NCBI GenBank assembly: GCA_921293015.1
Contig: OV121081.1
Coordinates: 76,153,022 to 76,217,021, forward strand
DNA: 64,000 nucleotides
From: Phorcus lineatus
Taxonomy: Eukaryota; Mollusca; Gastropoda; Trochida; Trochidae
Direction: 5' to 3'
Shown: piece by piece, positions 1 to 10,477 of the stretch
How positions within the stretch are numbered: position 1 is the first letter of the stretch
How the letters are laid out: each line of letters starts with the position of its first letter
Program-made: the position numbers and the translations under genes
The notes under the pieces: generated by a model
Database searches by the model: none
What the model saw: only the letters and a program-made list of their open reading frames with translations
Told to the model about the DNA's origin: nothing

Positions 1-699
1 GTTCCAATTAAAACCATGACCGCTCATACAACGGCTGAAGTATTTCTGAATAACTTTGTGTATCAGTTTGGTTTCCCAGCCAGAATTCACTTGGATCAGG
101 GTGCAAAGTTTGAAGGACGGCTAATTAAAGAGTTGTGTGCACTGACAGGTACCAATAAATCAAGAACTACACCATATCACCCAATGGGTAATGGGCAATG
201 TGAGAGGTTTAATCGTACTCTTCTTAATATGTTAGGTACCTTAGAACCATGTCAGAAGACAGACTGGAAAGCTCATGTAGCACCCCTAGTTCATGCGTAC
301 AATTGCACACGTCATGAAACCACTGGGTTTTCGCCGTTCTACCTAATGTATGGTCGCCACTCCAGATTACTGATTGATTTGGTGTTTGGTATTGACAGGA
401 ATTCAGAGGAACCAAAACAGTCCTACATAAAAACTCTTTAGGAAAGATTACAGAACGCATATGATCTTGCAGCAAAACTTTCCAAGAAAGCCAAACAGAG
501 ACAAAAGCAAAATTATGATCAGAAGGCTCGAGGAGCAACTGTTACGGTCGGCGATAGAGTATTGGTAAGAAAACTTGCTTTTGAAGGAAAACATAAACTT
601 GCTGATAAATGGGAAGATGAGGCATTTGTTATTGAACATCCAAATTTAGACATTCCAGTCTATGTAGTCACTCCAGAAGCTGAAAGGGGGGAAGTCTAA
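1..699 (+). pseudogene. Ty3/gypsy-type integrase, C-terminal part, broken
   Basis: The frame is already open at the window edge, so the 5' part lies upstream. It encodes the second half of a retroviral-type integrase core, the enzyme that inserts element cDNA into the genome. Visible are the second catalytic Asp (in LDQGAKF) and the Glu of NGQCERFNRTL, exactly 35 residues apart (D35E). Then come the usual VHAYNCTRHETTGFSPFYLMYGR stretch (split: VHAYNCTRHE / TTGFSPFYLMYGR) and a basic C-terminal segment. A TAG at 439-441 interrupts an otherwise continuous frame that runs on to TAA at 697-699. The first catalytic Asp is outside the window. The gypsy assignment rests on motif order and spacing; the lineage is not resolved. 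Confidence 0.88.
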
Positions 700-703
700 A
701 ACC

Positions 704-1342
704 ATGCACAGAAACCATCTTCTTCCTGTTAGCAGCGTGGATATGGAAAATTTACATGGGCCTACACCTAAGCCAAGAAAGGTATTAAGTAAGCAAGTTA
801 GCCAAACAAATGAGCATTCCCAGCAAGAGGAACCTGTTTTGAATATGACAGATGACGCTGAACAATCAGATAGTGCATCAGGTCTAGTAACTGTCACTGA
901 AAATGAAGCAGTAGCTGAACAGGTTGATGATGGGTCAAGTAATTCTGGATGGGATGCTGAGGATTCAAGATCTGAATCTAATGATGTAGCTTCTGAGGCA
1001 GAGATGGAACCATTATCTCAAGAAAATGCTAAGGAAAACGACGAAGATATGGAAGAAGAGAATACCACTGTGTCAACTGAAGTTCGGAATGATTTTTCGG
1101 AATTGAACAGTTTGGAAACACAGAATCAAGTTTCAGATAATGAGCCACGGCGTTCTGGACGTCAGCGGCGTAAACCAGCGTGGCATACAAGTGGTGACTC
1201 TGTTATGGCCCATGCATTTCGTCCTCCGGAGTGGCTAGAAAAGGCAAGATTCCTGGAAAATTTGGCAACAAGTGGAACGTTCAACACCCTACCTCCTAAA
1301 CTGGCGGATGTAATGTTAACAGTGATCCAAAGTCATGGATAA
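704..1342 (+). pseudogene. Acidic C-terminal tail of the gypsy polyprotein, frame-shifted from integrase
   Basis: A 212-residue open frame follows the integrase stop directly and lies in a different frame. It opens with KTMHRNHLLPV, which in gypsy polyproteins sits just after the integrase C-terminal barrel, so it is the continuation of pol rather than a new gene. The middle is acidic and low in complexity. Near the end is RRSGRQRRKPAW, a basic motif common at gypsy pol C-termini. The frame change falls at or near the six-G run at 686-691. A one-base indel in that run is the simplest cause; programmed frameshifting is a less likely alternative. As it stands the segment cannot be made as one protein with the integrase. 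Confidence 0.75.
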
Positions 1343-1361
1343 TGGCAGGGACGCCACTACT

Positions 1362-1660
1362 TCTGTTGGGGGTAGTGTGCGGCAGCATGGAATTTGTCAC
1401 CTTGCACCTGCTAAATATTGGTCCTGTGATATAACGCCCCCTCGACCCCTGGTCAAGAAAAAGCGCCAATCACCCCAACACTAGCAGGCTTGAGACCGAA
1501 CTATAGTCCCAGAGCATTACTGCCATCTGTTCTGCTTCAACTATCTTGAAATTTATATTGCAGAGTTTTTACATTTGTGTCAGTTGCAAAATTGTCATAT
1601 TGTGGTTGTGGTTATTTTACTATATATCATAAAAATGCATAAATAAAAATCAAAGAATAG
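1362..1660 (+). repeat. Candidate start of gypsy 3' LTR
   Basis: After the pol tail a G-rich tract (GTTGGGGGTAG, about 1365-1375) looks like a polypurine tract. The following TGTGCGGC at 1376 would be a canonical TG LTR start. An AATAAA at 1642-1647 could be its polyadenylation signal. I could not identify the right end, because the 5' LTR needed for comparison lies outside the window. Confidence 0.35.
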
Positions 1661-4600
1661 AAATAGTTCATAAAAAGGATTTTATATGGTGGTAGTATTT
1701 TATAGTTTATTTATGGTGGTGGTATTCGTCAACAATCTTGATGCTTAAGGCAGCAGTGACAGTTTTTCTTGTGTCAAATTACATTGACAATGTCAGCGTT
1801 GGTTGTATAGGGTCAAGGCTTCCTTTCAGAGATCTTTGGTCAAGGTAGTGTCAGAGGTCCTAGGTCAGGGTAGTGGTATTGACAAGTTGTTTATCACATG
1901 ATCAGTTATCTGAGTATCTGATTGGTTAATTGGGCAACAGTTGTCTCTAACTCTGCACTGATGCATGTGGCACTCACTTCACATTTGGACACAGGGATTG
2001 ACACAGGTGAAACATTATTGTTGACATTGTAACTCCGCAGTGCTTGTTAATGCAGATAAAGCCTTAATTTATAAACTTCAAGAATAAATAATTATAAACT
2101 TTATCTAAAACTATAACAGTAGAATAATATCCTTTATAATTAAGTTTGGAAGTAAATGTAACTATGTTTTACAACTACAATTTAGAACACAATAATTTAC
2201 ACAACATGCTCAATATGGTTTGTGTCCGAATGAACGAATGGTGATACTGTTTGTGTACTGCAGACATATTTGGACATTTGCAATGTGTGCTGAGATGGGC
2301 CGCGCCATGTGCTTGGTATTGCTGTATCCCGCATATATGTGAGTGAGCTCAGGTTTTGTAATAGTGTCCTATACTTCATTACATTTGGATTTTAATGCTT
2401 TATGTTTTGTAAAGTGTTGTAATCTTGTAAAACTCGTACCGATGTATTCTTAACACGGAGACAATCGGATGAGATTCTTCAGAAAGGTGTCTGAGTACCC
2501 AGAGTAATCTATTTATCTCATTACGTTTATTGAAAGTTTAATTGGAAATGTTTCCAAAAATAGTGACGTGTTGTGAAGTGTCAATGTCCATGACAAGACG
2601 ATGACGCAAGTCAATCAATCAGTATTTCATTTCGGTACAAAAGCCTTTGGCCCACGTTCAAAATCAACATAAAGATGAATTACAGAGTTGCTTGTGACTA
2701 ATCAAAAGTATTGTGTACAATCAATGAATATCTAACATGATTTGAGATGGCTAATACAAGAGAAATATCATCATTGTGAAGGTTATATATATACATATAT
2801 AATGTTTAATGAAACTGGGTAGTGGTTTAGAAGACAGATCATCTGGGTCAGACTTTGGTTGATTCCAAAGTATCCTCAATCAACATCAACTGGCTCCTAA
2901 GGAAAATTCAGGAAGCCATAGAGATACGAAGGGAACAACCTTCCAAAAAAACGCGATCAAGGCATCCTCCTACCATGTGCTTGGAATACAGCTCCTTAAT
3001 ACACACTCCTCTCGGATGAGAAAGCCAGGAGTCTCATCCATCTAAACATACATCACCCACTCAGTCCCGTCAGGGGTAGTCCGGGGAATACAAACCAACC
3101 AATCAACACAATCGGAACCCATTAACAACTTCAAACAACTGCCAACCTTAGCTCTTTCCACCAGTTGCTAATTAGTTCAACTCAAAACAATCAACCCTAT
3201 TTCTTGTATAAACCTCCTCAATAAAGCCAATTGGCCCACCCTCATATTCTATTAATCATACATCAAATCTTCAATGTAGTGGCAACTACAACGTACTCTC
3301 TACTTCAATGTAGCCTACAGGCGTTGTTCTTATTTTAACACTCATGTGTTTACTTACCTCATTTTATGCTGCAAATACACATGGTATTACTTTCCCATTT
3401 AATTATTGTCCTTGATTAGATTTCCTTTCTATTATAAGTTATAACATTCCGTCAAGGGTGACATAGGGATATATTATTCCCTTGAAAGGTTTTATGCAAC
3501 GAGCGGAACGTACCAGTTGATCCTGTGATGGCATCGTGTGAAGGCAGCGAAATATTTGGTTTTGTCTATCGGAAAAATACTGAAAAGATACGGATAACTA
3601 CTTTGAGCGCTATCTACAGAGTTATCAAAACATCTTCTAGCACTCAACTTGAAGAGTTCGGTTGTTCTTATCTATCTGTAAAGTACTTCTGTCGATGTAT
3701 AAGTGTTGGTGTCGTATAATTTAAATGGCTAGGTTCAGATGTGTAATCGTAAAGTACAAATGAAGCGTTATGTACATTCATTGTATTTTATTTGTGATAA
3801 ATGTAATTTAAATTCTTTGGAAGATGAATTTCATTTTCTCCTTGTATGTGTTTTTTTTTACGAAAGTAGAAAATAGCTTATGCCTAGTTAACAATTTTGT
3901 AGTCTTCTGATAAGTTTAAAATGATATCACGTAAAACTTAAAAGATCGTGAGGTAACTTGCAATATGTTTGACGAGAATTTGTACAGACAATTTGCCTCG
4001 CACACCTGTTTTGATGTATATTTGTCAATCGAAACTTGTGAGATGTTGTCTTTACAGAGGATAGAAAAAACTTATTCATATATACCTATTTAAAATTTAT
4101 TGGCACACTTTGCGCACCTGTTGAATTATACCGTATCAAAACGTGTCAGTGATTGCCAGTTGCTAAGGTAACAAATACGATTTGAAACTGAGAGATGAAA
4201 TAAATCGTCTCTATTACGGACCCATACTTATGACCTTCAAAGGTGTAGGTACAGAAAAAATGTCATTCAACTAATCAACTTTACCTATTGTCACAGGTGT
4301 AAACCTACTATAAGTATGTGTTATCGGTTACAGAGGTTGCTCATTAGTAAGGCGTTGTATCTGGTTTCTTGGGAGACATACAATGTACTAACCAATTATA
4401 ACAATTCCCTTTTTGATAAATGCGTAATACATACATTCAATGATGAGTGGTCCTGTCCTATTACTAGATATCAAAATCCAATACGATCAATCAAAATACG
4501 AAAAATATGATTCAGAACTTTAATCACATCTAGGATACATAATGTAAAGTCGAAATAAAATCATGATTAAAGGTATTGGTAACTTTCCAAAATGATACTT

Positions 4601-5055
4601 CATAAACATTCTCTTTTATCTTTTGTTTTCCAGTTCTATTGTATCTTATTGCGTTTAATGGTTCCTTCTACTTTGATAGCAATATCTCAAGTTTATGTAA
4701 TAAGCAGTTATAATTAAAAACTCAACCGCATCTTTAAACATTTCAGGATTGATGTTCTATTGAAGATAACGACCACTTGCTTCTTATACATGACATCATA
4801 GACGCTTTTATGCAAGGTGAATATAACGATTAATTTTCAAGACACAAAAGGGTATGACATTCAGTTTAACAATTAACGAATAAGATGATGAAAGAATCAA
4901 AGGAACCCAGCGCATTATAAGTATTTTCATGACTATCATCATGTAACATGCCGATAAGTGTATAAAAAGATATATTCAACAACGATTATATTAAGTATAT
5001 TCAAACTGAAATCTACCCTGATAAAGTGTAATTTAGTAGGCTGTTGATAGCTCTA
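1661..5055. other. Non-coding, AT-rich; no gene seen
   Basis: Only short chance frames on both strands. The first few hundred bases may still belong to the gypsy LTR. No tRNA, tandem array or splice-competent exon was recognised. Confidence 0.5.
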
Positions 5056-5064
5056 GTCACCATT

Positions 5065-5343
5065 CATCCTGCTCACATCAGCGTATTTGTCTCCGCCCAG
5101 CTCCATCATATACCCTGATATCCTTCGGCTTAAAACGTTCGTATCGCTTACGGCTGGTTACTCATGGCTATTTATAGCCTACGATGACATTTGTTTGAAT
5201 TCTCATTCGGGTAGTGCCACTATCGCTGAATGCGAGTCATTTCATTGGCTTGCTATATTTAGCAATACGAGCGTTTTAGGCCGAAGGATATCAGGGTATA
5301 TGATAGAGCTAGGCGGAGACAAATACGCTGATGTAGCAGGATG
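5065..5343. mobile_element. MITE with 83-bp inverted arms and 9-bp target duplication
   Basis: The left arm 5065-5147 (starting CATCCTGCTCACATCAGCG) is the near-perfect reverse complement of 5261-5343, around a 113-bp spacer. The nine bases GTCACCATT occur directly outside both ends (5056-5064 and 5344-5352), a perfect 9-bp target-site duplication. There is no transposase inside. A 9-bp duplication with long inverted repeats is typical of Mutator-like (MULE) elements, so I infer a MULE-derived non-autonomous element. Short open frames on both strands here are mirror images caused by the inverted arms. Confidence 0.85.
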
Positions 5344-5352
5344 GTCACCATT

Positions 5353-6314
5353 ATTTGATTGTAGCAGTGAAGACCATTGCAGTAGGAAACACAGAGCAGA
5401 TTGAACGTGATCCTGTTCTGGATCTGCAGTCGTTTCACAAGAGGAGAGATTTGGCATGAGAGACTTTAGTCTTGTTGTACACGTGTTATACTCTCAATGC
5501 GATTCTCACAAAGATACATTCCGATTTCAGTGTAGTTGAGATAAATGATAATGTTATCAATCAATCTATAACAGTCAAAATATACATCAGATGTTATCAG
5601 GTTACACCATAAGAGGTAATATAACTCATCATGGAGGCAGGCAAAGGATTCGAAACATCTCTTTGCTAATAAATCAATAATGTAACTATGTTATCATGTG
5701 ATCAAATGTAAAAAGCTGTACTACACTTAAGTACTAGTATTTACAAGTGGAAATAAACGTAGAAAGTATAATAAATGTTAGTATTACAATCTCTCAGCAC
5801 GCTTCTTAGGGTGGAGAAAGGTACCAGCACTATTTAACGGAAACCAGGAAGAATCTCATTGTATCACATCAATTATAGATATAAAAAATCTGATAAAATA
5901 TCGGCCAAAGCATGTAAAAAAAACCGAAAAATGTATCCTAACAACACTTACCAAACAGCGAAGAATGGTTGAAGGAAATGAAACGCACTATGAAACACAA
6001 CCGATTAACTTCATTTGATGCAGCTAACACTATCAGTATATTTTAATTCATTCTTCTTTAAAGACTAAGTTGCGAACAAAGGTATATACGCCAAGGACAA
6101 ATGCAAAGAAATCAATTACAGCTAACCTAATTTTTCAAGGAATAAACGAAATGGTAGACCATGGTCATCCGCAATTGCAAGCTATTACTGTTACAGCTAT
6201 TTACACTTAAAGGTATAATATCCCAGTCTTTTTTAGCCGACTTAAATCCCCATTTGGGCCACAGCGTATATGTTGATGCAATTGAAAGATTATTGCCAAT
6301 GAACTATTTCCTTG
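5353..6314. other. Non-coding; no gene seen
   Basis: AT-rich sequence between the MITE and the BEL/Pao element with no coding or RNA signal that I can support. Confidence 0.5.
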
Positions 6315-6319
6315 AAAGA

Positions 6320-6645
6320 TGGTGCGTAAGGCAAAGAATGACTCAACAAAGGGGTAGAAATCTTCTAACTGTATTCCCAAAACAGATTGTTGAATACTTC
6401 AATTGTTCTGAAGAGTGCTTTCTCTACTCATAATTTGTTGATTAATAATAGTGACGCTGAAGACCATGCCATCAATCTCGGCTTCATGAGACAAATTTGC
6501 GCGCTCTTCGCGGCAGGGAGAAATCATTACATAATTGAAATAGGGAGCAGTTATTGGAATAATAAATCATTAAGAGTTTACAGTTCTGGCTGAAATAAAT
6601 TACAATGAGCTGTGAAATAATATGAAATCAACTAAATTCTTAACA
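6320..6645 (-). repeat. BEL/Pao 3' LTR (left copy)
   Basis: 326 bp, on the plus strand starting TGGTGCGTAAGG and ending TTCTTAACA, so TG...CA termini. It matches the right LTR except at three positions (A/G, T/C and T/C). The purine-rich bases just inside it at 6646-6660 would include the polypurine tract on the element's own strand. Confidence 0.93.
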
Positions 6646-6673
6646 AATCCTCCGGGGGCAAGAACTGACAAGC

Positions 6674-7843
6674 TCAGGAATTATCATATTCAAGGATCAG
6701 ACAGCACTTCTGGACTGAGCGCTGATATTGTCCATTCTTCGTCTTGACCGTCACATTCCGCACAACTCCGTCATGTCCTGGAAAAACTTCCATGATCCTG
6801 GCAAGATCCCATTTTCCTCTGGGAGAGTTATAGTCAACCAGGAGTACAACATCACCAACCTGTAGTTGTCTCCCCTGAAAGCGCCACTTTGCACGTCGCA
6901 TGAGTGTCAGCATGTATTCTCTGACAAAGCGCTTCCAAAAGTGTTGTACCAACATCTGCACAAACTCAAATCTTTTGTGAAGATTCTTTGTTTCTTGAAA
7001 TGGTCCCTGTGGAATATCTGCATTGGCTCTTCCAAGAATGACGTGATTTGGAGTCAGTGGTTGGAGATTGTTGGGATCACTACTTGTGTATCCTAGGGGT
7101 CTACTGTTTAACAAACACTCTGCTTCAGCAAATGCAGTAGACATCTCATTCCATGTTAAAACTTGTTGTCCGACAGCCACACTCAAGGCGTGCTTGGTCT
7201 GTTTAATAAGACTTTCGTAAAGTCCTCCTTGATGCGGGCTGAGTGCCGTTATGAATTTCCACTTGACTTTATGCAGCACTGCAAAGTTCTCTATCTCCTT
7301 TCTTCCTTCTACTACTAAATTCCTCAATTCCTTCTGAGTTCCTACAAAGGAAGTCCCATTATCTGAAACGATGGTATTCGGCCAACCATGATGTGCCACA
7401 AAGCGACGACGTAGAGCTTGAAGGAAAGCCTGGGTAGACAAACCATCAACAATTTCCAAATGAATAGCCCTAATATTTGCACAAGTAAATAGAGCACCCC
7501 ATGCTTTTGTAGTTTTATTCCGGCCATATTTCAAAAGGAATGGTCCGAAAAGGTCAACACCTGTGACCGAGAATGGCGGCGAGAATGGACGCAATCTCTT
7601 AGGTGGGAGATCCCCCATCAGAGTAGTATGTGCAGGTTGACGCAGCTTTCGACACACGATACAATTGCGCACAACGCACTTTGCAAGATTCTTACCTCGC
7701 AATATCCAGAATTTCCGCCTGCATTCACCTAGTGTTCTCTCTTGACCTGCATGAGCCACTTTCACATGAGCATCTTCCATGATAAGCTTTGACACATGGT
7801 TTCTACTGGGTAATAGAATGGGATGCTTTTCGTCATACTGCAT
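6674..7843 (-). pseudogene. BEL/Pao integrase segment (389-residue open frame)
   Basis: The C-terminal part of pol, internally unbroken but cut off from the rest by a frameshift at its start. An H2C2 zinc-binding region lies near residues 26-64 (HVKVAH...C..C). The catalytic triad is D97 (GVDLFGPF), D161 (VSDNGTSF) and E210 (HQGGLYES). A C-terminal domain of the type usual in Pao integrases (KWRFQGRQLQVGDVVLL...RGKWDLARI) follows. The stop at 6674 lies 28 bp from the inner edge of the 3' LTR. The ATG at 7843 is internal to the ancestral polyprotein, so this is not a separate gene. Confidence 0.86.
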
Positions 7844-7846
7844 AGT

Positions 7847-8820
7847 GATGAATGACGCAACCGACCACCAACTCTGATTATTCCATCTTCGATGAATGGC
7901 GCAAGGTCAGCGTAATCTGTCTCCCATTCCGAAAGTGAAGATTGTGCTCCTTTCACCTAAAACATCTCTGCATACTCTATTTCTTCACACTGTAGACTAT
8001 CATTAGTCTCACTCATTTGAATTTTCTTTCCTCTCAATCTCTGTTTCAATCTGAATATGAATCTGAAACAATAGGCTGTTACTCTCAATAGCTTCTTCCA
8101 GCTTGAGAATCTCTCTGAATCAATCTCATTTGAAACAGATGAACACATGCCAATAATCTTTGGCTTTTTCTTCTCTAGCAATTCACTTGACACTGTAGTC
8201 TCATAGATATTCTCTGGTCATTGGTTTTCTGGTCCATGAAGAAATGAAGGTCCACTTTGCCATCTTCCTCCTAGTTCTTCCACTGATATTCCGCGACTGA
8301 TATCATCGGCAACATTTTGTGATGTTGGAACATATCTCCAATGATCCGCATTCCAAGCAGACTGAATTTCTCCTACATGAACACCAACAAATGCCTTGAA
8401 ATTAAGAGAGTCAGCTTTTATCCAATGGAGAACAATCTGTGAATCACTCCAAAGGATCACTCTTGCTGGTTTTTCTTTGAATTCTTGAACTATGGTTGTT
8501 GCGAGACTTGACGCAACTAGCGCTGCCATCAGTTCCAATCTAGGAATTGTTGTCTGCTGCAATGGAGCAACCCTTGCCTTTGCTGATACTAACTGTACAT
8601 GTGATCCCTCATAGGTTGGCCATGACAGATATGCTACCGCACCATAGGCCCTGGCACTTGCGTCTGCAAATACATGTAAATCTGACTGTCCAATCACAAC
8701 GGCTGGTTTCAAACATCTTGGATAGGATACTGTATCAAGCTGTCTGAGATTTCCAAATATGTTCTTCCACAGAGAACACATAGTATCAGGAAGTGGGTCA
8801 TCCCATCCTAACTCTTTCAT
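7847..8820 (-). pseudogene. BEL/Pao RNase H and pre-integrase region, two nonsense codons
   Basis: One frame runs from 8820 to about 7847. The RNase H fold shows the acidic residues expected of the active site in VFADASARAYGAV, RLELMAAL, LWSDSQIVLHWI and NVADDISRG. RNase H removes the RNA strand during reverse transcription. After TGA at 8218-8220 the same frame continues with SSWKKLLRVTAYCFRFI. After TAG at 7957-7959 it resumes with VKGAQ... and DGIIRVGGRLRH, conserved just ahead of the integrase zinc region in Pao pol. A small indel near 7846 then moves the coding frame to the integrase segment. Confidence 0.84.
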
Positions 8821-8821
8821 C

Positions 8822-9735
8822 CTCTTTCATCTTGCATTGCCATCCTCGCAGTTATCGTCACAGCTGATGCCAAGCCAAGTGGGTCATAAATTCTTGATAT
8901 ACTTGACAGGACGCTTCTCTTCGTAAACGTTTCAACACTCAAATCTGCAACTCTGAACTGAATTATGTCCTTCCCTGGGTTCCATACCACACCTAGTGTT
9001 TTGACAGCTTCATTGTCAGAACTGATCACTGATTGTTTCTGAGATATCTCCTTCTTGGCTATTCTCTCTCTTACAATGTCGGATGAACAATACCACTCCT
9101 TAATGTGAAAGCTCCCAGTAGACAAAATCTTGTCTAGATCTTGAATTTTATGCACTGCTTGCTCTGCTGATGAACATGAATGTATCAGGTCATCCATGTA
9201 TCTGTCTCTTTGAAGTACTGTTGTTGCTTCAGGGAACTCCTTCTGATTTTCTTCAGCCATATGGAGCATGACGTAACTGGCCATATCAGGTGATGGTTTA
9301 TCGCCAAAGGTCACTCGGAGTAGACGATAAATCTGTGGTTTTCTGTCCACATCCAAATTTCTCCATAAAAACCTATGAACCTGGGTGTCACTCTCTGGCA
9401 GCTTTATCTGCAGATACATTTTGGAAATGTCATGTACAAAGGAAACTACTTCCTCTCTAAACCTGAGCAAAACCCCCAACAAGTTGCCAATCAAACATGG
9501 TCCCTTGTACAAGAATGAATTCAGAGAAGTCCCTCTATAGACACAGGCTGGGTCAAATACAACGCGAAGTGGCGTACTTGGTTTGTCAGGTCGATATACT
9601 CCATGGTGAGGAAGATAATAGACTGGTCCTGGACTCGAATCACTTGATTCTTCATTAACTGGTTCCGCCCAGTTATTTTTCACATACTCTTGTATGGCAT
9701 CATCATACATCTTTGCTTTTTCTTCATTCTTGAGA
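8822..9735 (-). pseudogene. BEL/Pao reverse transcriptase segment
   Basis: About 300 residues of reverse transcriptase, which copies element RNA into cDNA. Visible are LRVVFDPA, the first catalytic Asp region FVHDISKMYLQIKL (near residue 94 of the open segment), FGDKPSPDMAS, and the catalytic YMDD box near residues 171-174. The thumb region ends with YDPLGLASAVTITARM, typical of Pao. The N-terminal side is separated from the rest of pol by the SINE. The C-terminal side runs into a frameshift caused by a 10-bp tandem duplication (CTCTTTCATC at 8812-8821 and 8822-8831 on the plus strand). Confidence 0.88.
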
Positions 9736-10005
9736 GGTTCGAATCCCGCCAGGGGCTCGGCAACTTTGTCTGCAGTAGAGAACTGTTCTACACGCAGTCA
9801 GGTTTGGGTGCAATGCCACACTGAAATTCAGCGCAGTACCACCCTTGGTTCGCTAGTTCCAGCCGATGCTCGCAGGTTTCACCGCAATGCATAGCCACAA
9901 TAGTGTTGCGGGCTTTCTCCCTGCAATAATACTAGCGGCCGCGATATAAGTGAAATAATCTTGAAAGCGGCGTTAAACACCAACTCACCTCACCTCACCT
10001 CACCT
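9736..10005 (+). mobile_element. tRNA-derived SINE inserted in BEL/Pao pol (5'-truncated head)
   Basis: Starts at a B box (GGTTCGAATCC) with the A-box half of the tRNA-like head missing, continues with the same body as the copy at 15131-15448, and ends in repeated CTCAC. The target duplication TCATTCTTGAGA flanks it (9724-9735 and 10005-10016; the first bases may be shared with the tail). It lies opposite in orientation to the host retrotransposon. The left ATG frame and the pol frames that run into it are artefacts of the insertion. Confidence 0.88.
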
Positions 10006-10016
10006 CATTCTTGAGA

Positions 10017-10477
10017 AGATTCTTCTCCAGTGACCATAGTCTCTTTTCTGCAAGAGGGTAATTGTCCGGAAGCATATGTAGATCAATTTTCCAAGGCAAT
10101 GCTATTTCATATCTTTCCCCAACTTTCTTGCACGAAGCCTTGAACATCTCAATGGCAATCTTGTCATCACTTGATATAGCTTCTCTGGGACAACTGCAGT
10201 TAGGAAATCTGATCCCAATAGTTTCAAAGTCATAAAATTTCTCCAAACTGATCTTTTCCATGAAATTGACTGAACAAACTGATGACATCCTCTTTGTGTT
10301 GTCAGGCCCTAGAACATACCATCCAAGCGCTGACCTCCTTGCGATTGGTTCAAATGGCAGACCTTGTCTACTCTCCAATTCTTCATGTAAATGAGAATAC
10401 TGTATCCCCAATATCAGGTCAATAGGCCCTGCTTTATGATTAAAACACAAAGGTGGGAAAATGACTGTAACTATTCC
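10017..10477 (-). pseudogene. BEL/Pao pol segment between protease and RT
   Basis: Open for about 150 residues in the frame of 10450. It carries GPIDLILGIQYSHLHEE and SALGWYVLGPDN, the conserved stretch linking protease and reverse transcriptase in Pao pol. It is separated from Gag-protease by the TAG at 10471-10473 and by a one-base-type frameshift near 10450. Its 3' end is cut by the SINE insertion inside the KNLLKNE codons. If the SINE and one target-duplication copy (281 bp in total) are discounted, the frame runs straight into the RT segment. The SINE is therefore the only break at this joint. Confidence 0.82.

Noticed and set aside
5087-5457. Overlapping plus and minus frames with similar peptides (CSSIIYPDIL-type)
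   Set aside because: They are mirror translations of the two inverted arms of the MITE at 5065-5343.
6387-6593. 68-codon plus-strand frame, nearly the same at 12589-12795
   Set aside because: Both lie inside the BEL/Pao LTRs; the repeat of the frame only reflects LTR identity.
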